A stretch of 64,000 bases of DNA from Breviolum minutum Mf 1.05b.01. Lineage: Eukaryota; Sar; Dinophyceae; Suessiales; Symbiodiniaceae. Below, in pieces: positions 53,754-62,647 of this stretch (position 1 is its first letter; each line of letters starts with the position of its first letter). Location: NCBI GenBank assembly GCA_000507305.1, contig DF241158.1, forward strand, positions 1-64,000, read 5' to 3'. Both the position numbers and the translations under genes were made by a program. The notes below the pieces were generated by a model. It was not told the DNA's origin. It searched no databases and was given only the letters and a program-made list of their open reading frames with translations.

Positions 53754-54740
53754 GTGGCTCGCAGATGGCCAAAACTGGCCTTGAGGGAGCTGCTAAGCAG
53801 CCTGTCCTCACTTGTCTTGAGCACTCAGATGAAACCACCGGTGTCCTTTGTGGGCAGCCATTTGTTCTTGGACAGATTGCGTGCAGAAGTTTCTCAGCTG
53901 CGGCGGGCGCTCTCGTGTTGGCTGAGTGCAGCCCTCATATCAAGTGGACTGGCTGGTGTGGGAATACTTTCCTCCGGTATTGTCATCGGGGCAGAACTCC
54001 ACAAGTCTGGGTACATCGTTGGCGGGGTATTGGCAGTATTGTGCTTGCTCCTGTTTGCATGTCTTCAAGAAGCATGGAGTGTAGTATGTGTTCTCCTTGG
54101 CCTTCTTGAGCTTGACGATGCTATTTCTAGGGAAGACATAATGAAGAAATTGACTGCGTATATGCACAAACATGCAACGGCCAAACGGAGCAATATATCC
54201 ACTACAGTCATCCCAGAAAACTCGGATTACCCGGATTTCGACGAAGCAATGCAGCAAGCAATGAAAGGACTGCCTGCAAAGTTTCTCAACGCTCTTTCAA
54301 GAGCACTGCAGCAAGCACTCTTCGTTGCTCTCGTAGCATCGATCAGTGCCGTGACAATTTTCCTTCTTGATGTTCCATTTCTATCACTGCGCATAAAAAA
54401 CGAAATTTCTGCTTTGCCTATCACTTTTGCGAGCTTGGTCATGCTTGGTGCCATTTGTGGTTTTGTCGTGCGAATGCGTGCTGCTAGTGTGATCCACAAG
54501 ATTGCATTTCAGCAGGTCGATTTCGACAACCAAAAGTCGCTTGACACACTCAACCTAGTCGATCATACTGATTGTCCTGCTGGCACTTCACCACTGAGAG
54601 CAACGCTCCTGGAAGTGCATATGAACATGTTGCGGCGAAAGCTGGCTTCAACAGCAAAAGGCCTGGTGCTTAAAGTGTTCACTCGACTGATGAGGCATGA
54701 CATTTTCAGATTAGATGGGAAAGGTGTAATAGTGGTGTGA
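53754..54740 (+). CDS. Multi-pass membrane protein of unknown function
   Basis: 328 codons from GTG at 53754 (first ATG at about 53832), ending TGA at 54740; the absence of a leading ATG suggests a splice acceptor near CTCGCAG at 53758-53764 or an upstream exon. Four hydrophobic stretches are seen: SAALISSGLAGVGILSSGIV (about 57-79), VGGVLAVLCLLLFACLQEAW (about 88-108), ALFVALVASISAVTIFLLDV (about 189-208) and LPITFASLVMLGAICGFVVR (about 222-241). A charged loop between pairs contains DAISREDIMKKLTAY. The C-terminal 85 residues are soluble and basic. I do not recognise the family. The neighbours on both sides lie on the same strand, but nothing links their functions. Confidence 0.6.
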   Translation: MARRWPKLALRELLSSLSSLVLSTQMKPPVSFVGSHLFLDRLRAEVSQLRRALSCWLSAALISSGLAGVGILSSGIVIGAELHKSGYIVGGVLAVLCLLLFACLQEAWSVVCVLLGLLELDDAISREDIMKKLTAYMHKHATAKRSNISTTVIPENSDYPDFDEAMQQAMKGLPAKFLNALSRALQQALFVALVASISAVTIFLLDVPFLSLRIKNEISALPITFASLVMLGAICGFVVRMRAASVIHKIAFQQVDFDNQKSLDTLNLVDHTDCPAGTSPLRATLLEVHMNMLRRKLASTAKGLVLKVFTRLMRHDIFRLDGKGVIVV

Positions 54741-54910
54741 TGTGACTTTAAGGATTTTTTCGTTTTTGTTGATGGAAGCAAGAAGCTCCCAAGCAATAAC
54801 AAGAGCATAACTTGGTCGTCAGATGAGCCAGGGTCCTTTGGGTAGTTTGCTGATACAGTGCGCAGCTGCTCCATTTTGAGTATATACTGTAACTATTTTG
54901 TGTGCATCGC

Positions 54911-55623
54911 ATGACGTTTTCCTCAGTAACCGTGCGAGGTCAGGCAAGTGCCCGTGAGATGATGCGGACTGCAGTGCGGAGTCCTGGACATGGTATTCTC
55001 GCTGCTATTCAGCGTGGATGGTTGTCAGGCCTTCCGCTCGAGGAGTTGGAAAACTGCATCCTCTCATATCTTCGTGCAACTGCAACTTTGTGTGATTTGG
55101 AAGTCATGGATCGTGCCATTGATGAATGTCAGACATTACTCTCAGCTGAAAGACTGCGAGAGGCTGCGATAGCTCGCGAGCAAATAAAGGAACTACTGGA
55201 TAGACTGCGCAGGAGCATTGAGAAACGAGACGTCACTGCATTGTGTGATGCTATTGTCCAATGTGAATCTCGAGGTTGGCCTGCAAAGCTCTTGGAAGAA
55301 GCGTATGTCGCAAAGTGTCAGCTACAGCAGTTGATCGGAAGGCTGCGCTATGCAACAGGATCTGCAGATTTAAATTTGCTGTCGAGAGTAATCCTGGAGT
55401 GTGCGAGCCTGGGCTTGCCAGAGCGCGATGTCAAACCAGCAAGAGAAAAGTACGACCAACTACAAGCCTTGCTGCAACAACTTGAGGCAGCAATGCAAGA
55501 GAAGGAGCTTGCGACGCTAAACGAAGCCATCAATGCTGCGGAGGCTGGGGAAAATTACCCGGCCAACAATATTGAATGGGAAACCAGATGCATACTGTAT
55601 TTAAAAGGTATACGGTATAAGAG
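54911..55623 (+). CDS. Helical-repeat protein, exon interrupted downstream by a copia element
   Basis: Opens with ATG at 54911 (an upstream GTG at 54902 is in frame); a good acceptor (TTTTCCTCAG) at about 54926 means the start could also be internal. It encodes at least four helical repeats of about 42 residues: LEVMDRAIDECQTLLSAERL, VTALCDAIVQCESRGWPAKL, LNLLSRVILECASLGLPERD and LATLNEAINAAEAG, each followed by a Leu/Gln-rich helix. This pattern of all-alpha repeats is common in algal proteins of unknown role. The frame runs on into the LTR of the copia element and ends at a stop at 55711, so its last residues are transposon sequence. A GTATAC at 55608 after AAAAG could be a splice donor, placing the insertion 16 bases into an intron. 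Confidence 0.6.
55619..55623. other. Target site duplication AAGAG, left
   Basis: Five bases repeated at 63652-63656; the 5-bp length is the usual one for copia integrases. Confidence 0.75.
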
Positions 55624-55758
55624 TGTGACATTGAGGTGTCTTGACGAACATGGTGGCCATATCAATCCGCAACTTGGTGATCGGGAACTTGGCTCAAGCA
55701 ATGCGAGGTGAAAACAGGCAGAGCGTTTCATCTAACCTTGTGCTGCTGTCAATTTTAC
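55624..55758 (+). repeat. 5' LTR (135 bp)
   Basis: Starts TGTGACATTGAGGTGTC and ends GCTGTCAATTTTAC; 129 of 135 bases match the 3' LTR. It contains TTGGCTCAAG (55689-55698), identical to the last ten bases of the dinoflagellate spliced leader. Confidence 0.85.
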
Positions 55759-55760
55759 AT

Positions 55761-55772
55761 TGGCAGCGGAGC
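55761..55772 (+). promoter_or_regulatory. Probable tRNA primer binding site
   Basis: TGGCAGCGGAGC begins two bases after the 5' LTR. It starts with TGG, as needed to pair with a tRNA CCA end, and resembles the initiator-Met tRNA primer sites used by many copia elements. Confidence 0.5.
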
Positions 55773-55994
55773 TGTAAAGCTACCAGGGACACCTGTGTTT
55801 TGGGGAGCTCAGGCTGTTTGAACTTAGGACCCTAAAGAATTTTCCACAATCGGCCCCGTGGCCACCGCAAGTGTTAGCGCCATGACTGCACTGGAATGCC
55901 TTAAATGGCGAGCCTTTCAGGATACTCAGAATCCTGATGCAATCACCACTGAAGGTCGACAAGGAGTTTCAAGATTTGGTGGTGACCCAACCTT

Positions 55995-56924
55995 GTGCAG
56001 GAATATACATTTCGAGTGAGGCTTCGTGAAGCACGTGAGAAGGTGATGGATGAGCAAGAGCTAAAGAAACAAGGTCCATTGGGATTGAGGCTGATCGATG
56101 GTTTGCAGGGAACTGCTTTGGCAATCTCCAGGCAGATCTCATTGGACAAGTTGGCTGGTGCTGATGGACCCACTTTGCTCTTGAAACATCTTACAGAGTC
56201 CCTTCGTCCACGACGTGTTCAAGAAGCCAGAGAACTCTATGCAGCAGGTGCCCAGAGTGGAGGTGTTTTGGCTCGGCAATTCACAGAGCCGATGTCACCC
56301 TTCATACTCAGAAGGCGAACATGGTACCAAATGCTCACAGATCTCGATTCTGAACTTCGTCTGCCAGAAGCCATTCTGGCTGAACAAGTGCTATCAACTT
56401 GTGGACTGACTGAGGATCAGAAGCTCATGGTTCGCACCACGGTTGGTGGTGACATGAAGGTGAGCAAGGTCTGTGATGAGCTCATTGCTCAACATTCTCG
56501 CATTCATGAAGGAGAAGTTGGGAGAAGGCAAGACCGCTCTGGCAAAGGCTATGGGAAACAGAAAGGAAAGAAGTCTTGGAACAACAACAGTAGTTCCTTC
56601 ATGGCTGACTACGAAGATGAGCATGGACTGGATGATCAGTGGCACAGCCATTCTCAATCACTTGGCGGCTATGAAGAGGTCGACACCCATGCATACTATG
56701 GCAATGAGGATCCGTATGAGGCTGAGAACACGCTGACTAATGAGGATGAAGTCATTTGTGAATGTTTCGCTTCCATGGTCTTTGAAGGACTGGATGAGGC
56801 GGATCAGGAGTCGGCCGAGATGTCCTACAAGTTGAGGCGGAAGCTTTCTATGTCAAGAATCGTGCTCACTACTCTGGACATCCGGGTTTCTCAGGAGGCA
56901 CTCAGACCCGGAATGTTCAAGTGA
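55995..56924 (+). CDS. copia gag
   Basis: 309 codons (opens at 55995; the frame may begin earlier). The helical region ADGPTLLLKHLTESLRPRRV, ELYAAGAQSGGVLARQFTEP and FILRRRTWYQMLTDLDSELR through LPEAILAEQVLSTCGLTEDQ has the layout of a capsid-like gag. A basic Gly/Lys/Asn-rich linker (KGYGKQKGKKSWNNNSSSFM) and an acidic Tyr-rich segment follow. The zinc knuckle comes in the next frame at 56921, so one frame change splits gag. It would package the element RNA in cytoplasmic particles. Confidence 0.8.
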   Translation: MQEYTFRVRLREAREKVMDEQELKKQGPLGLRLIDGLQGTALAISRQISLDKLAGADGPTLLLKHLTESLRPRRVQEARELYAAGAQSGGVLARQFTEPMSPFILRRRTWYQMLTDLDSELRLPEAILAEQVLSTCGLTEDQKLMVRTTVGGDMKVSKVCDELIAQHSRIHEGEVGRRQDRSGKGYGKQKGKKSWNNNSSSFMADYEDEHGLDDQWHSHSQSLGGYEEVDTHAYYGNEDPYEAENTLTNEDEVICECFASMVFEGLDEADQESAEMSYKLRRKLSMSRIVLTTLDIRVSQEALRPGMFK

Positions 56925-57150
56925 CTGGAAGCATAGAGAGGAAAGCACGAGTGGCGAGATTGAAGGCCAAGGCAACTTGCAGGAAATGTGGCCAGGTTGG
57001 ACACTGGCCAAACGACCCGCAGTGTCCAAAAGGGCGTCGCAAGGGCAAGTCAAAAGGGAGCTCTTCTACATCGACGGCGTCCACTACCAGTTCGGCACCA
57101 AAAGGCGTGGCAAAGGAGGACAGAGCAAACCCCGTCAAGTGTTCTTCACC
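56921..57150 (+). pseudogene. copia gag zinc knuckle
   Basis: CRKCGQVGHWPNDPQCP (about 56978-57028) is a CCHC knuckle (C-x2-C-x4-H-x5-C, one residue longer than the common form). It is flanked by basic residues and followed by a Ser/Thr-rich linker. The frame becomes unconvincing after about 57140, where coding passes to the frame at 56977-57585. Confidence 0.8.
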
Positions 57151-57585
57151 ATCAATGAGTATGAGAATGATGATGAGTTTGAAGCAAAGGCACACATGGT
57201 GCATGGAAAGGAGTACTCGGCAGTGCCACCACCATCAAGCCTTCAACATCGAAGTATTGTTGCTGGATCATCAACTAGAGGACACCAAGATCGTCTTCAG
57301 AAGCATTTGCATTCTCAGGGAAATCCGGATGCAATGTTGGAGCTGGCTATTCAGGCGGCACAGGCTGAGGCACTTAGGATTGAGAGAGAACAGAAGGTGC
57401 CGATTTCCCCTTTAGTCCACCGACCTTTGAAGGAGGCAGCCTACTATTTGGCATGGAGTGAGTTTGCCCCAGGACATCCTTTGCATCTTGAAAGTGATCG
57501 TCTTGACCGCCAATTTGGGCAAAGAGTGAGTCAGATCTTGGAAGCCTATCAATTCCAAAACATGCCTTTGCCTCTTGAAGATTAA
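57061..57585 (+). CDS. Linker between gag and protease
   Basis: Coding continues in the frame of the 56977-57585 ORF, convincingly from about 57120: SKPRQVFFTINEYENDDEFE, AMLELAIQAAQAEALRIERE, AAYYLAWSEFAPGHPLHLES and DRQFGQRVSQILEAYQFQNM before a stop at 57585. Folded-looking and acidic; no recognised domain. Confidence 0.55.
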   Translation, partial: LFYIDGVHYQFGTKRRGKGGQSKPRQVFFTINEYENDDEFEAKAHMVHGKEYSAVPPPSSLQHRSIVAGSSTRGHQDRLQKHLHSQGNPDAMLELAIQAAQAEALRIEREQKVPISPLVHRPLKEAAYYLAWSEFAPGHPLHLESDRLDRQFGQRVSQILEAYQFQNMPLPLED

Positions 57586-57593
57586 GTTGCCGG

Positions 57594-58260
57594 TTGGATG
57601 GTGAATTGTTGGACAGTCCGGAGGACATGCGGACTGAGAGCGAGTTTGCTCTTGTTTCCGTCCCGGTGGAGGATCCTGGAACGGAGGCAGGTTCAAGTTC
57701 GCCTCTATCTGCCGAGAAGCCGTCAGTTGAGCCCAGTACGTGCCAACATCTCCGCACAACTAGAGTTGGATCTAATGCCTATCAGAAGGTTATCAAATGC
57801 AAAGACTGTGGATATCAAGAAGTCACAAGATTCCAAAGCCAGACAGTATGGAAACCACGTCTCCAGATTCTTGTCGACATTCTGATGACAAGAAGGACTT
57901 TCGTGGAACCACTTCAACAACGTGGCGATGGAGGTGCGAGCTTTGTGGCTATGAGGAAAAAGGGCATAAGAGGCCAGGCATCACAGGTTTGCAGGCCTAC
58001 ATGGAGCAGAAGCAAGGTCTCACATTTCCAGACCCTCGGAGCTCGAGTGCAACTTCCGTCGCAACTGGTGTTCCGAGTGTTGGAGGAGAGGAAGCTCAAC
58101 AGGTTGTATCCCTTTTACATCACACTATGGACATTCAACGTGAACTTGATCACCTGTGACACTTGATCAGTTGGACAGAGTATATTACAAGTGCAAGGAG
58201 CTGGTGAAGTCAAAATGGTCTTCAACAATGGCAGCTTTGGTTCCACCCTCCAGGAAAGGT
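57594..58260 (+). pseudogene. Cys-pair (zinc-ribbon-like) region of copia polyprotein
   Basis: The frame 57594-58166 gives CQHLRTTRVGSNAYQKVIKC plus KDCGYQEVT (about 57739-57825), that is C-x2-H then C-x2-C. The frame 57797-58159 gives WRCELCGYEEKGHKRPGITG (C-x2-C and H). Then, in a third frame near 58165-58255, LDRVYYKCKELVKSKW follows. This looks like one or two zinc ribbons between gag and protease, broken by frame changes. Such ribbons are not part of the textbook copia layout. Confidence 0.55.
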
Positions 58261-58345
58261 CCTACATCATCTACACCGACACCATCTGTGGCGGCAGGGC
58301 ACGGGGAAGAAGGATCCTTATGACAAGGCCAGACCATTTACTTCA

Positions 58346-58813
58346 ATGACTTATGAGTCTTGGAGTCAACAATTGATCAGTGAATGGGTTCACAAGGGCA
58401 AGACTTTCATCACCGTTGCAGAGACCGAGAAGACGTATTCGAAGCAAACCTATACCAAGTTCATGAACCGTAATCTTGTGAATGTCAGGCTCATTGAATT
58501 TGGGAAATTTCTGGAGATGCATGAGGCCAAGAAGAAAGAGCATACTTCAGGATCTTCAGCAATGATGGTTACAGTAGCAACCACAGACAATGACTGTGAA
58601 GACTGCACCATTGCCATCTTGGATACTGGATGCAACAACACTTGCCATGGAAGCAAGTGGATGGAGCGTTTCATGAAGGCAACCGGATACTTCATCCCTC
58701 TCCAACAGTCAGGTGGAAAGTTTTCAGGAGTTGGAGGCCAAGTGCAGGTGAAAGGCAAGAGAGAGATTCCCAGATTCCCATGTCTTTCAAGTTGTCTACT
58801 GGTGACTTCGTAG
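58346..58813 (+). CDS. copia aspartic protease
   Basis: CTIAILDTGCNNTCHGSKWM (about 58606-58665) holds the catalytic D-T-G of a retroviral-type protease, here followed by C-N-N-T in place of the usual S/A run. FSGVGGQVQVKGKREIP is the flap-side strand pattern. The frame ends at 58813 while the neighbouring frame continues as SFKLSTGDFVDGKISSIELE and PLLLSIQAQKRLRLI, the third protease block. It cleaves the gag-pol polyprotein. Confidence 0.75.
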   Translation: MTYESWSQQLISEWVHKGKTFITVAETEKTYSKQTYTKFMNRNLVNVRLIEFGKFLEMHEAKKKEHTSGSSAMMVTVATTDNDCEDCTIAILDTGCNNTCHGSKWMERFMKATGYFIPLQQSGGKFSGVGGQVQVKGKREIPRFPCLSSCLLVTS

Positions 58814-59679
58814 ATGGCAAAATTTCATCAATTGAACTTGAAGGAAGTGAGGCACCATTGCTTCTCAGCATTCAAGCTCAAAAGCGTCTTAGATTGATCA
58901 TCACCACCAAGGACAACACTGTCTACAGTGATTTCTTCGGCGCTTATCTTGATCTGGTTGACCGAGATGGGCTACCAGGCAATCGTTTGATGCCGAGGGA
59001 TTTTCAACAAGTTGGTGTTGCGCTTCAATCAGAGGCCGGGGCTTGGAGCACGGAGGATGAAGGACAAGAGAGTGAAAAGGTGCAGGATGATGGAAATAGT
59101 GGGGAAGTGACTTTGAGGCATTTGAACATCGCCGATGAGAAGTCCAAGACAATCTCAAAGGGCAAGAAGAAACAATTGGGAAGATGCGTTGAAGAAGTTG
59201 AAAGGGAGGATGTAGCTATGTGGTCTTCTGTGAGGTCAGGATACCAATCAAGGAGGAGAACACGTCAGCTACTCCGAAAAGGCTGCAAGACATTTCTTAT
59301 GGAGATCTTTGCCGGAGCAGCTACTTTGTCGTGCCTGGCAGCTCAGTATGGTATGCCGATATCAGCACCAATTGATATTATCCATGATGGCAGGCATGAT
59401 TTGATGATCAAAGAGAACAGGGACTTTATTGACATGTGCATTGAAGAAGATGATCCGTATCTACTTACTTTTGCACCTGTTTGCGGTCCTTGGAGTCAAT
59501 TTCAGAACATCAACATGGCCAAGAGTGAAGCCACAGCTGCAATGATTGCAGAACAACGTAGGCAGTGGTATCCCGTCATCAAGTGGGTGCTACAAACTCT
59601 CCGGGGAAGATTGAAGAAGGGTCGTGATGTCCTTCAAGGATTTGGAAAAGGAAGAGATCTACAACTACCTCACGGGTGA
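58790..59679 (+). CDS. Protease end and SAM-methyltransferase-like domain inside copia pol
   Basis: Part of an open frame from 58630. After the protease end comes an acidic linker (TEDEGQESEKVQDDGNSGEV) and then, from about 59293, FLMEIFAGAATLSCLAAQYG, which has the E-I-F-A-G pattern of motif I in cytosine-5-type methyltransferases. PIDIIHDGRHDLM follows as a motif II/III candidate, and LLTFAPVCGPWSQFQNIN (near 59470-59520) as a counterpart of motif IV, with Cys between Pro residues (P-V-C-G-P-W-S). The frame then degrades (GRDVLQGFGKG). No ENV-like motif was found. Classic copia elements have nothing between protease and integrase, so this is an added domain. Catalytic activity is unproven and target-recognition parts are not recognisable. 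Confidence 0.6.
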
Positions 59680-60083
59680 ACCCCTTGAGATTTGCAAGTT
59701 GGATCAATGCATGTACGGTTTGACGGATGCTGCAACTGGACTTTATCATCGGAAATCTACTGGAATGTTGCTGTCATCCAAGTGCATGAAAGAACAGCTT
59801 TCAAATCTTTGCGACCAATCTCACGGTCATGTGCCTTTGGAAGGAGGAACGCTCACCAAGCAATCTCAACAATGGCCACTCCTTGTGTGAGGCCATTCTT
59901 GATGGAGCATTTGAGGAGTTGAAGGGAAGCGTCATCAATCATGCGTTTCCGGCTGAGCAAGAAGGAGAAGAACATCTTGAACATGGTCTTCTCGATGGAA
60001 TCTTTTCAGAACAAGATGTGGCAGAGCCTATGATGAAAAGAAGGAGGCTGGACTTGAATGAGCTCTGTCGTGAGGAGGACTAG
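59624..60083 (+). pseudogene. C-terminal part of the methyltransferase-like domain
   Basis: Two frames continue the domain. The first has YNYLTGEPLEICKLDQCMYG, TDAATGLYHRKSTGMLL and LCDQSHGHVPLEGG (Cys and His close together, then PLEG). The second (59829-60083) has FEELKGSVINHAFPAEQEGE and an acidic end PMMKRRRLDLNELCREED with a stop. A frame change near 59880 connects them. Order and spacing agree with a single domain that precedes the integrase zinc finger. Confidence 0.5.
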
Positions 60084-60133
60084 ACACAAGGAGAAGAACA
60101 TGTGGCCGGTGTTGAAGCTAAGAGAAAAGCAGG

Positions 60134-60847
60134 TTGGTTGAAGCTACCACGAGACAAGCGTGTGCAATTCGCAGGTTGCATCAGATGATGGGACACTGTT
60201 CGGCAGCTGCTCTAACTAGAATGTTAAGGGCATCCGGATGTTCAGCTGATGTCTTGGAGGCAGTCAAGCATTTTCAGTGTCAAGCCTGTGAAGAAACTAG
60301 GAATGAACAACGACCACCTGTGACAAAACCACCGAAACCGGCTTCACAGCAAAAGTTCAATTATGAAGTCTCTCTTGATGCTTTTGAAATTCATGATGCA
60401 GCAGGACATCGCCATACAATCCTTTCAATGGTTGACATGGCTACTAAGTACCATGTAGCAGTGCGAGTTGCAGGAGTTGGTACACCAACTTCGAAGTCAT
60501 GTGCTGATGCTATGAACAATTCCTGGATTTCATGGGCGGGGGCACCAGCATATGTAGTCACGGACCAAGGAGTTCACAACAAAGGCAGACTCTCTGCCCT
60601 GTTGACTTCACAAGGGACTCAGATTCGTGTTGTTGGTTTACATGCACCTTTTCAGCTTGGCTCTGGGGAGCGTCAAGGAGGAATCTTTAAGGAGATCATG
60701 AAGAAGGCTATTCAAGAGAGGCAGTTGCAAGGCGCAGATGTCATTGCAGCTTTGTGTTCAGAAACCTCAAAGGTGAAGAATTCACAGATGAACCATATGG
60801 GATTTACCTTTCACAATGGGTGTTGGGACAACAACCTCCAGATGTAA
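60134..60847 (+). CDS. copia integrase (zinc finger and DDE core)
   Basis: RLHQMMGHCSAAALTRMLRA and FQCQACEE form the HHCC zinc finger. The core carries the three acidic residues: SLDAFEIHD (D), AYVVTDQGVHNKG (D) and LGSGERQGGIFKEIM (E). It stays in one frame up to about 60770, then a frame change moves coding to 60754-61038. It would insert the cDNA with 5-bp staggered cuts, in keeping with the AAGAG duplication. Confidence 0.9.
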   Translation: MVEATTRQACAIRRLHQMMGHCSAAALTRMLRASGCSADVLEAVKHFQCQACEETRNEQRPPVTKPPKPASQQKFNYEVSLDAFEIHDAAGHRHTILSMVDMATKYHVAVRVAGVGTPTSKSCADAMNNSWISWAGAPAYVVTDQGVHNKGRLSALLTSQGTQIRVVGLHAPFQLGSGERQGGIFKEIMKKAIQERQLQGADVIAALCSETSKVKNSQMNHMGFTFHNGCWDNNLQM

Positions 60848-61038
60848 CAAGCATCATCGACAATGACTTCGATGAGGTCCTTGGCACTCAGCAGATTTTG
60901 GCAGATGATATTGAGGATGGAGAAGTTTTACCCCAAGAAAGGTTCATGATGCAACTTCTTGTGAGGCAGTGTGCAAAAGAAGCCTACATGAAAGTCGATG
61001 CATCGCAACGCATCCGGAAAGCCATGCGGTCCCTTTAG
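60754..61038 (+). CDS. Integrase, region after the DDE core
   Basis: EPYGIYLSQWVLGQQPPDVT and acidic residues followed by FMMQLLVRQCAKEAYMKVDA. This is the helical part between the DDE core and the SH3-like domain of retroelement integrases. It ends at a stop at 61038 while the next frame (60998) takes over. Confidence 0.6.
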   Translation: MFRNLKGEEFTDEPYGIYLSQWVLGQQPPDVTSIIDNDFDEVLGTQQILADDIEDGEVLPQERFMMQLLVRQCAKEAYMKVDASQRIRKAMRSL

Positions 61039-61573
61039 GAGTGGTGATCTTGTTTCATTTCTCCGCAGAGGAAAGTGGTATGGACCAGCCAGAGTCCTTA
61101 CAACTGAAGGTCGAGGCTCTCTTTGGTTGATTCACGCTGGTGTGACTGTTTTGGTGGCTGAGACGTCATGCAGGCCAGCGACATCCGAAGAGGTGGCAAG
61201 GAAGTATGCATTGGAACTTCGACCCTCGACAAGGGGCAGGAGAGTGAGATTCCCAGATGAGGTTCACATTCCCTTTGAAGATGATTTTCCAGAAGGACGT
61301 GAAGTCCGAGAAGGTCAGACACCATTTCTTGACCTACTCGATGATGATGGCGCACCAACTTCAACAACGTCTGGTTCAGGAGTGGTTGCTAGCCCTGGAC
61401 TTAATCCCGGAGGAACTGTGGTTGAACCAGCCATGGATGGCCCGGAGGGAGTTGACAACACAGAAGTAGCACAAATCATGGACACACCGGCAACTCCAAC
61501 TGCTATACAGGACCTTCACCACCACCAGGTCTTGACCAACTTGGAGTTCCAATGGATGATGTGGATGCATTGA
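60998..61573 (+). CDS. Integrase C-terminal domain and linker
   Basis: FRSGDLVSFLRRGKWYGPAR, VLTTEGRGSLWLIHAGVTVL and CRPATSEEV form the SH3-like beta domain that follows copia/gypsy cores (G-D-x-V ... W-x-G-P-A-R-V ... W-L-x-H-x-G). A long acidic, Pro/Gly-rich linker leads toward the RT. Confidence 0.75.
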   Translation: MHRNASGKPCGPFRSGDLVSFLRRGKWYGPARVLTTEGRGSLWLIHAGVTVLVAETSCRPATSEEVARKYALELRPSTRGRRVRFPDEVHIPFEDDFPEGREVREGQTPFLDLLDDDGAPTSTTSGSGVVASPGLNPGGTVVEPAMDGPEGVDNTEVAQIMDTPATPTAIQDLHHHQVLTNLEFQWMMWMH

Positions 61574-61926
61574 ACCAAACTATGAATGAAGAACGATTTC
61601 AGCCACAAGTCACCATGGAGCAACCAGAGGCAGAGATGACCCCGGTGACGAGCTTAGGGCAACATCAAGATGCAGGAACAACATCACAGGACACTGCACT
61701 CACGCAGGCTATGAGGCGCAATCTTGATGCTCTAGATGGTCATCCTGCTCCACGACAACGCACAACGGACCCTTTAGCCAGTGTGGTTGAAGGACAACAA
61801 TTTTCCAAAGTTCACCGTTGGCATGCTTTTGTAGCTGGCCGGACCGAGAAGAAGTACAAGAAGAAAGTGGCAAAGACAGGTGCAGGAAGAGAGCTGCACT
61901 ATGATAAAGAAGATACAAGTGTTTAG
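61552..61926 (+). CDS. Integrase-RT linker
   Basis: 124 codons, polar and charged with a basic end (EKKYKKKVAKTGAGRELHYD), stop at 61926. It bridges the integrase domain and the RT in the copia polyprotein; the stop is likely a nonsense change, since coding goes on seven bases later. Confidence 0.5.
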   Translation: MDDVDALNQTMNEERFQPQVTMEQPEAEMTPVTSLGQHQDAGTTSQDTALTQAMRRNLDALDGHPAPRQRTTDPLASVVEGQQFSKVHRWHAFVAGRTEKKYKKKVAKTGAGRELHYDKEDTSV

Positions 61927-61932
61927 CAAAAG

Positions 61933-62256
61933 TTGGATGCAAACAGGATTAAGGAGTGGAACAATTGGACGAAGTTTTCGGATGGCAAGTGGATCACCCG
62001 AGAAGACTTCATGAAGATGAAGGAGACGGATTCTACCTTGAAGATTATTCCTACCCGTTGGGTGGAAGTTGACAAGGCAGAGCCGGGAGAAGAGAGTGTT
62101 TTGAAATCCAGGTTGGTAGTCAGAGGAGACCTTGAGGATGCTTCAAAGGGGTTCTCAATTGATGCTATCACTCGTTTTCACGCTGGCAGCCTGCCGCGAC
62201 ACACCGCTTTATGGAGGAGATATGTCAGCAGCATTTCTTCAAGGGTCAAAACTTGA
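61933..62256 (+). pseudogene. copia reverse transcriptase, N-terminal block
   Basis: RIKEWNNWTKFSDGKWITRE, LKIIPTRWVEVDKAEPGEES and LKSRLVVRGDLEDASKGFSI are the opening motifs of copia RT (P-T-R-W-V, then K-S-R-L-V-V-R-G). A frame change at about 62160-62200 moves coding to the next frame. Confidence 0.8.
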
Positions 62257-62647
62257 TAGAACTTTGATCCTATCACAACCAAAAGGTGGCATTCCTGGAC
62301 AACCTTCGGATCTTCTCTATCGAGTCTCTTCAACAGTCTATGGCACCAAAGATGCACCACGTGGATGGTTCAAGAATTTGGATGCTTCATCGAAGGAAGA
62401 AGGCCCAACACCTATACCTTTTGAAAATGCTTCCTACAGCCTGATTGCCAAGGATGGCAGTCTGTCTGGGTTGGTGGCAGTGCACGTCCATGACCTGATT
62501 TGGACAGGTGGCGAAGACATTGAGAAGGTTATGAAAAAGGTCTGTGACATGTACAAATTTGGTAAGTTGGGTTGGACAACTTCCGATACTGTGGAAGAGA
62601 CATTCGACGTGATCAACATGGGATACACGTCACTTGTGATTCCCTGA
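62132..62647 (+). pseudogene. copia reverse transcriptase palm, motif C mutated
   Basis: LYGGDMSAAFLQGSKLDRTL carries motif A (D). STVYGTKDAPRGWFKNLD is motif B with G-x-x-D-A-P-R-x-W. LVAVHVHDLIWTG is motif C, where the expected V-D-D reads V-H-D: codon 62489-62491 is CAT (His) in place of the first Asp. RT needs both aspartates, so this copy cannot polymerise as read. A further frame change occurs near 62572. Confidence 0.85.
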
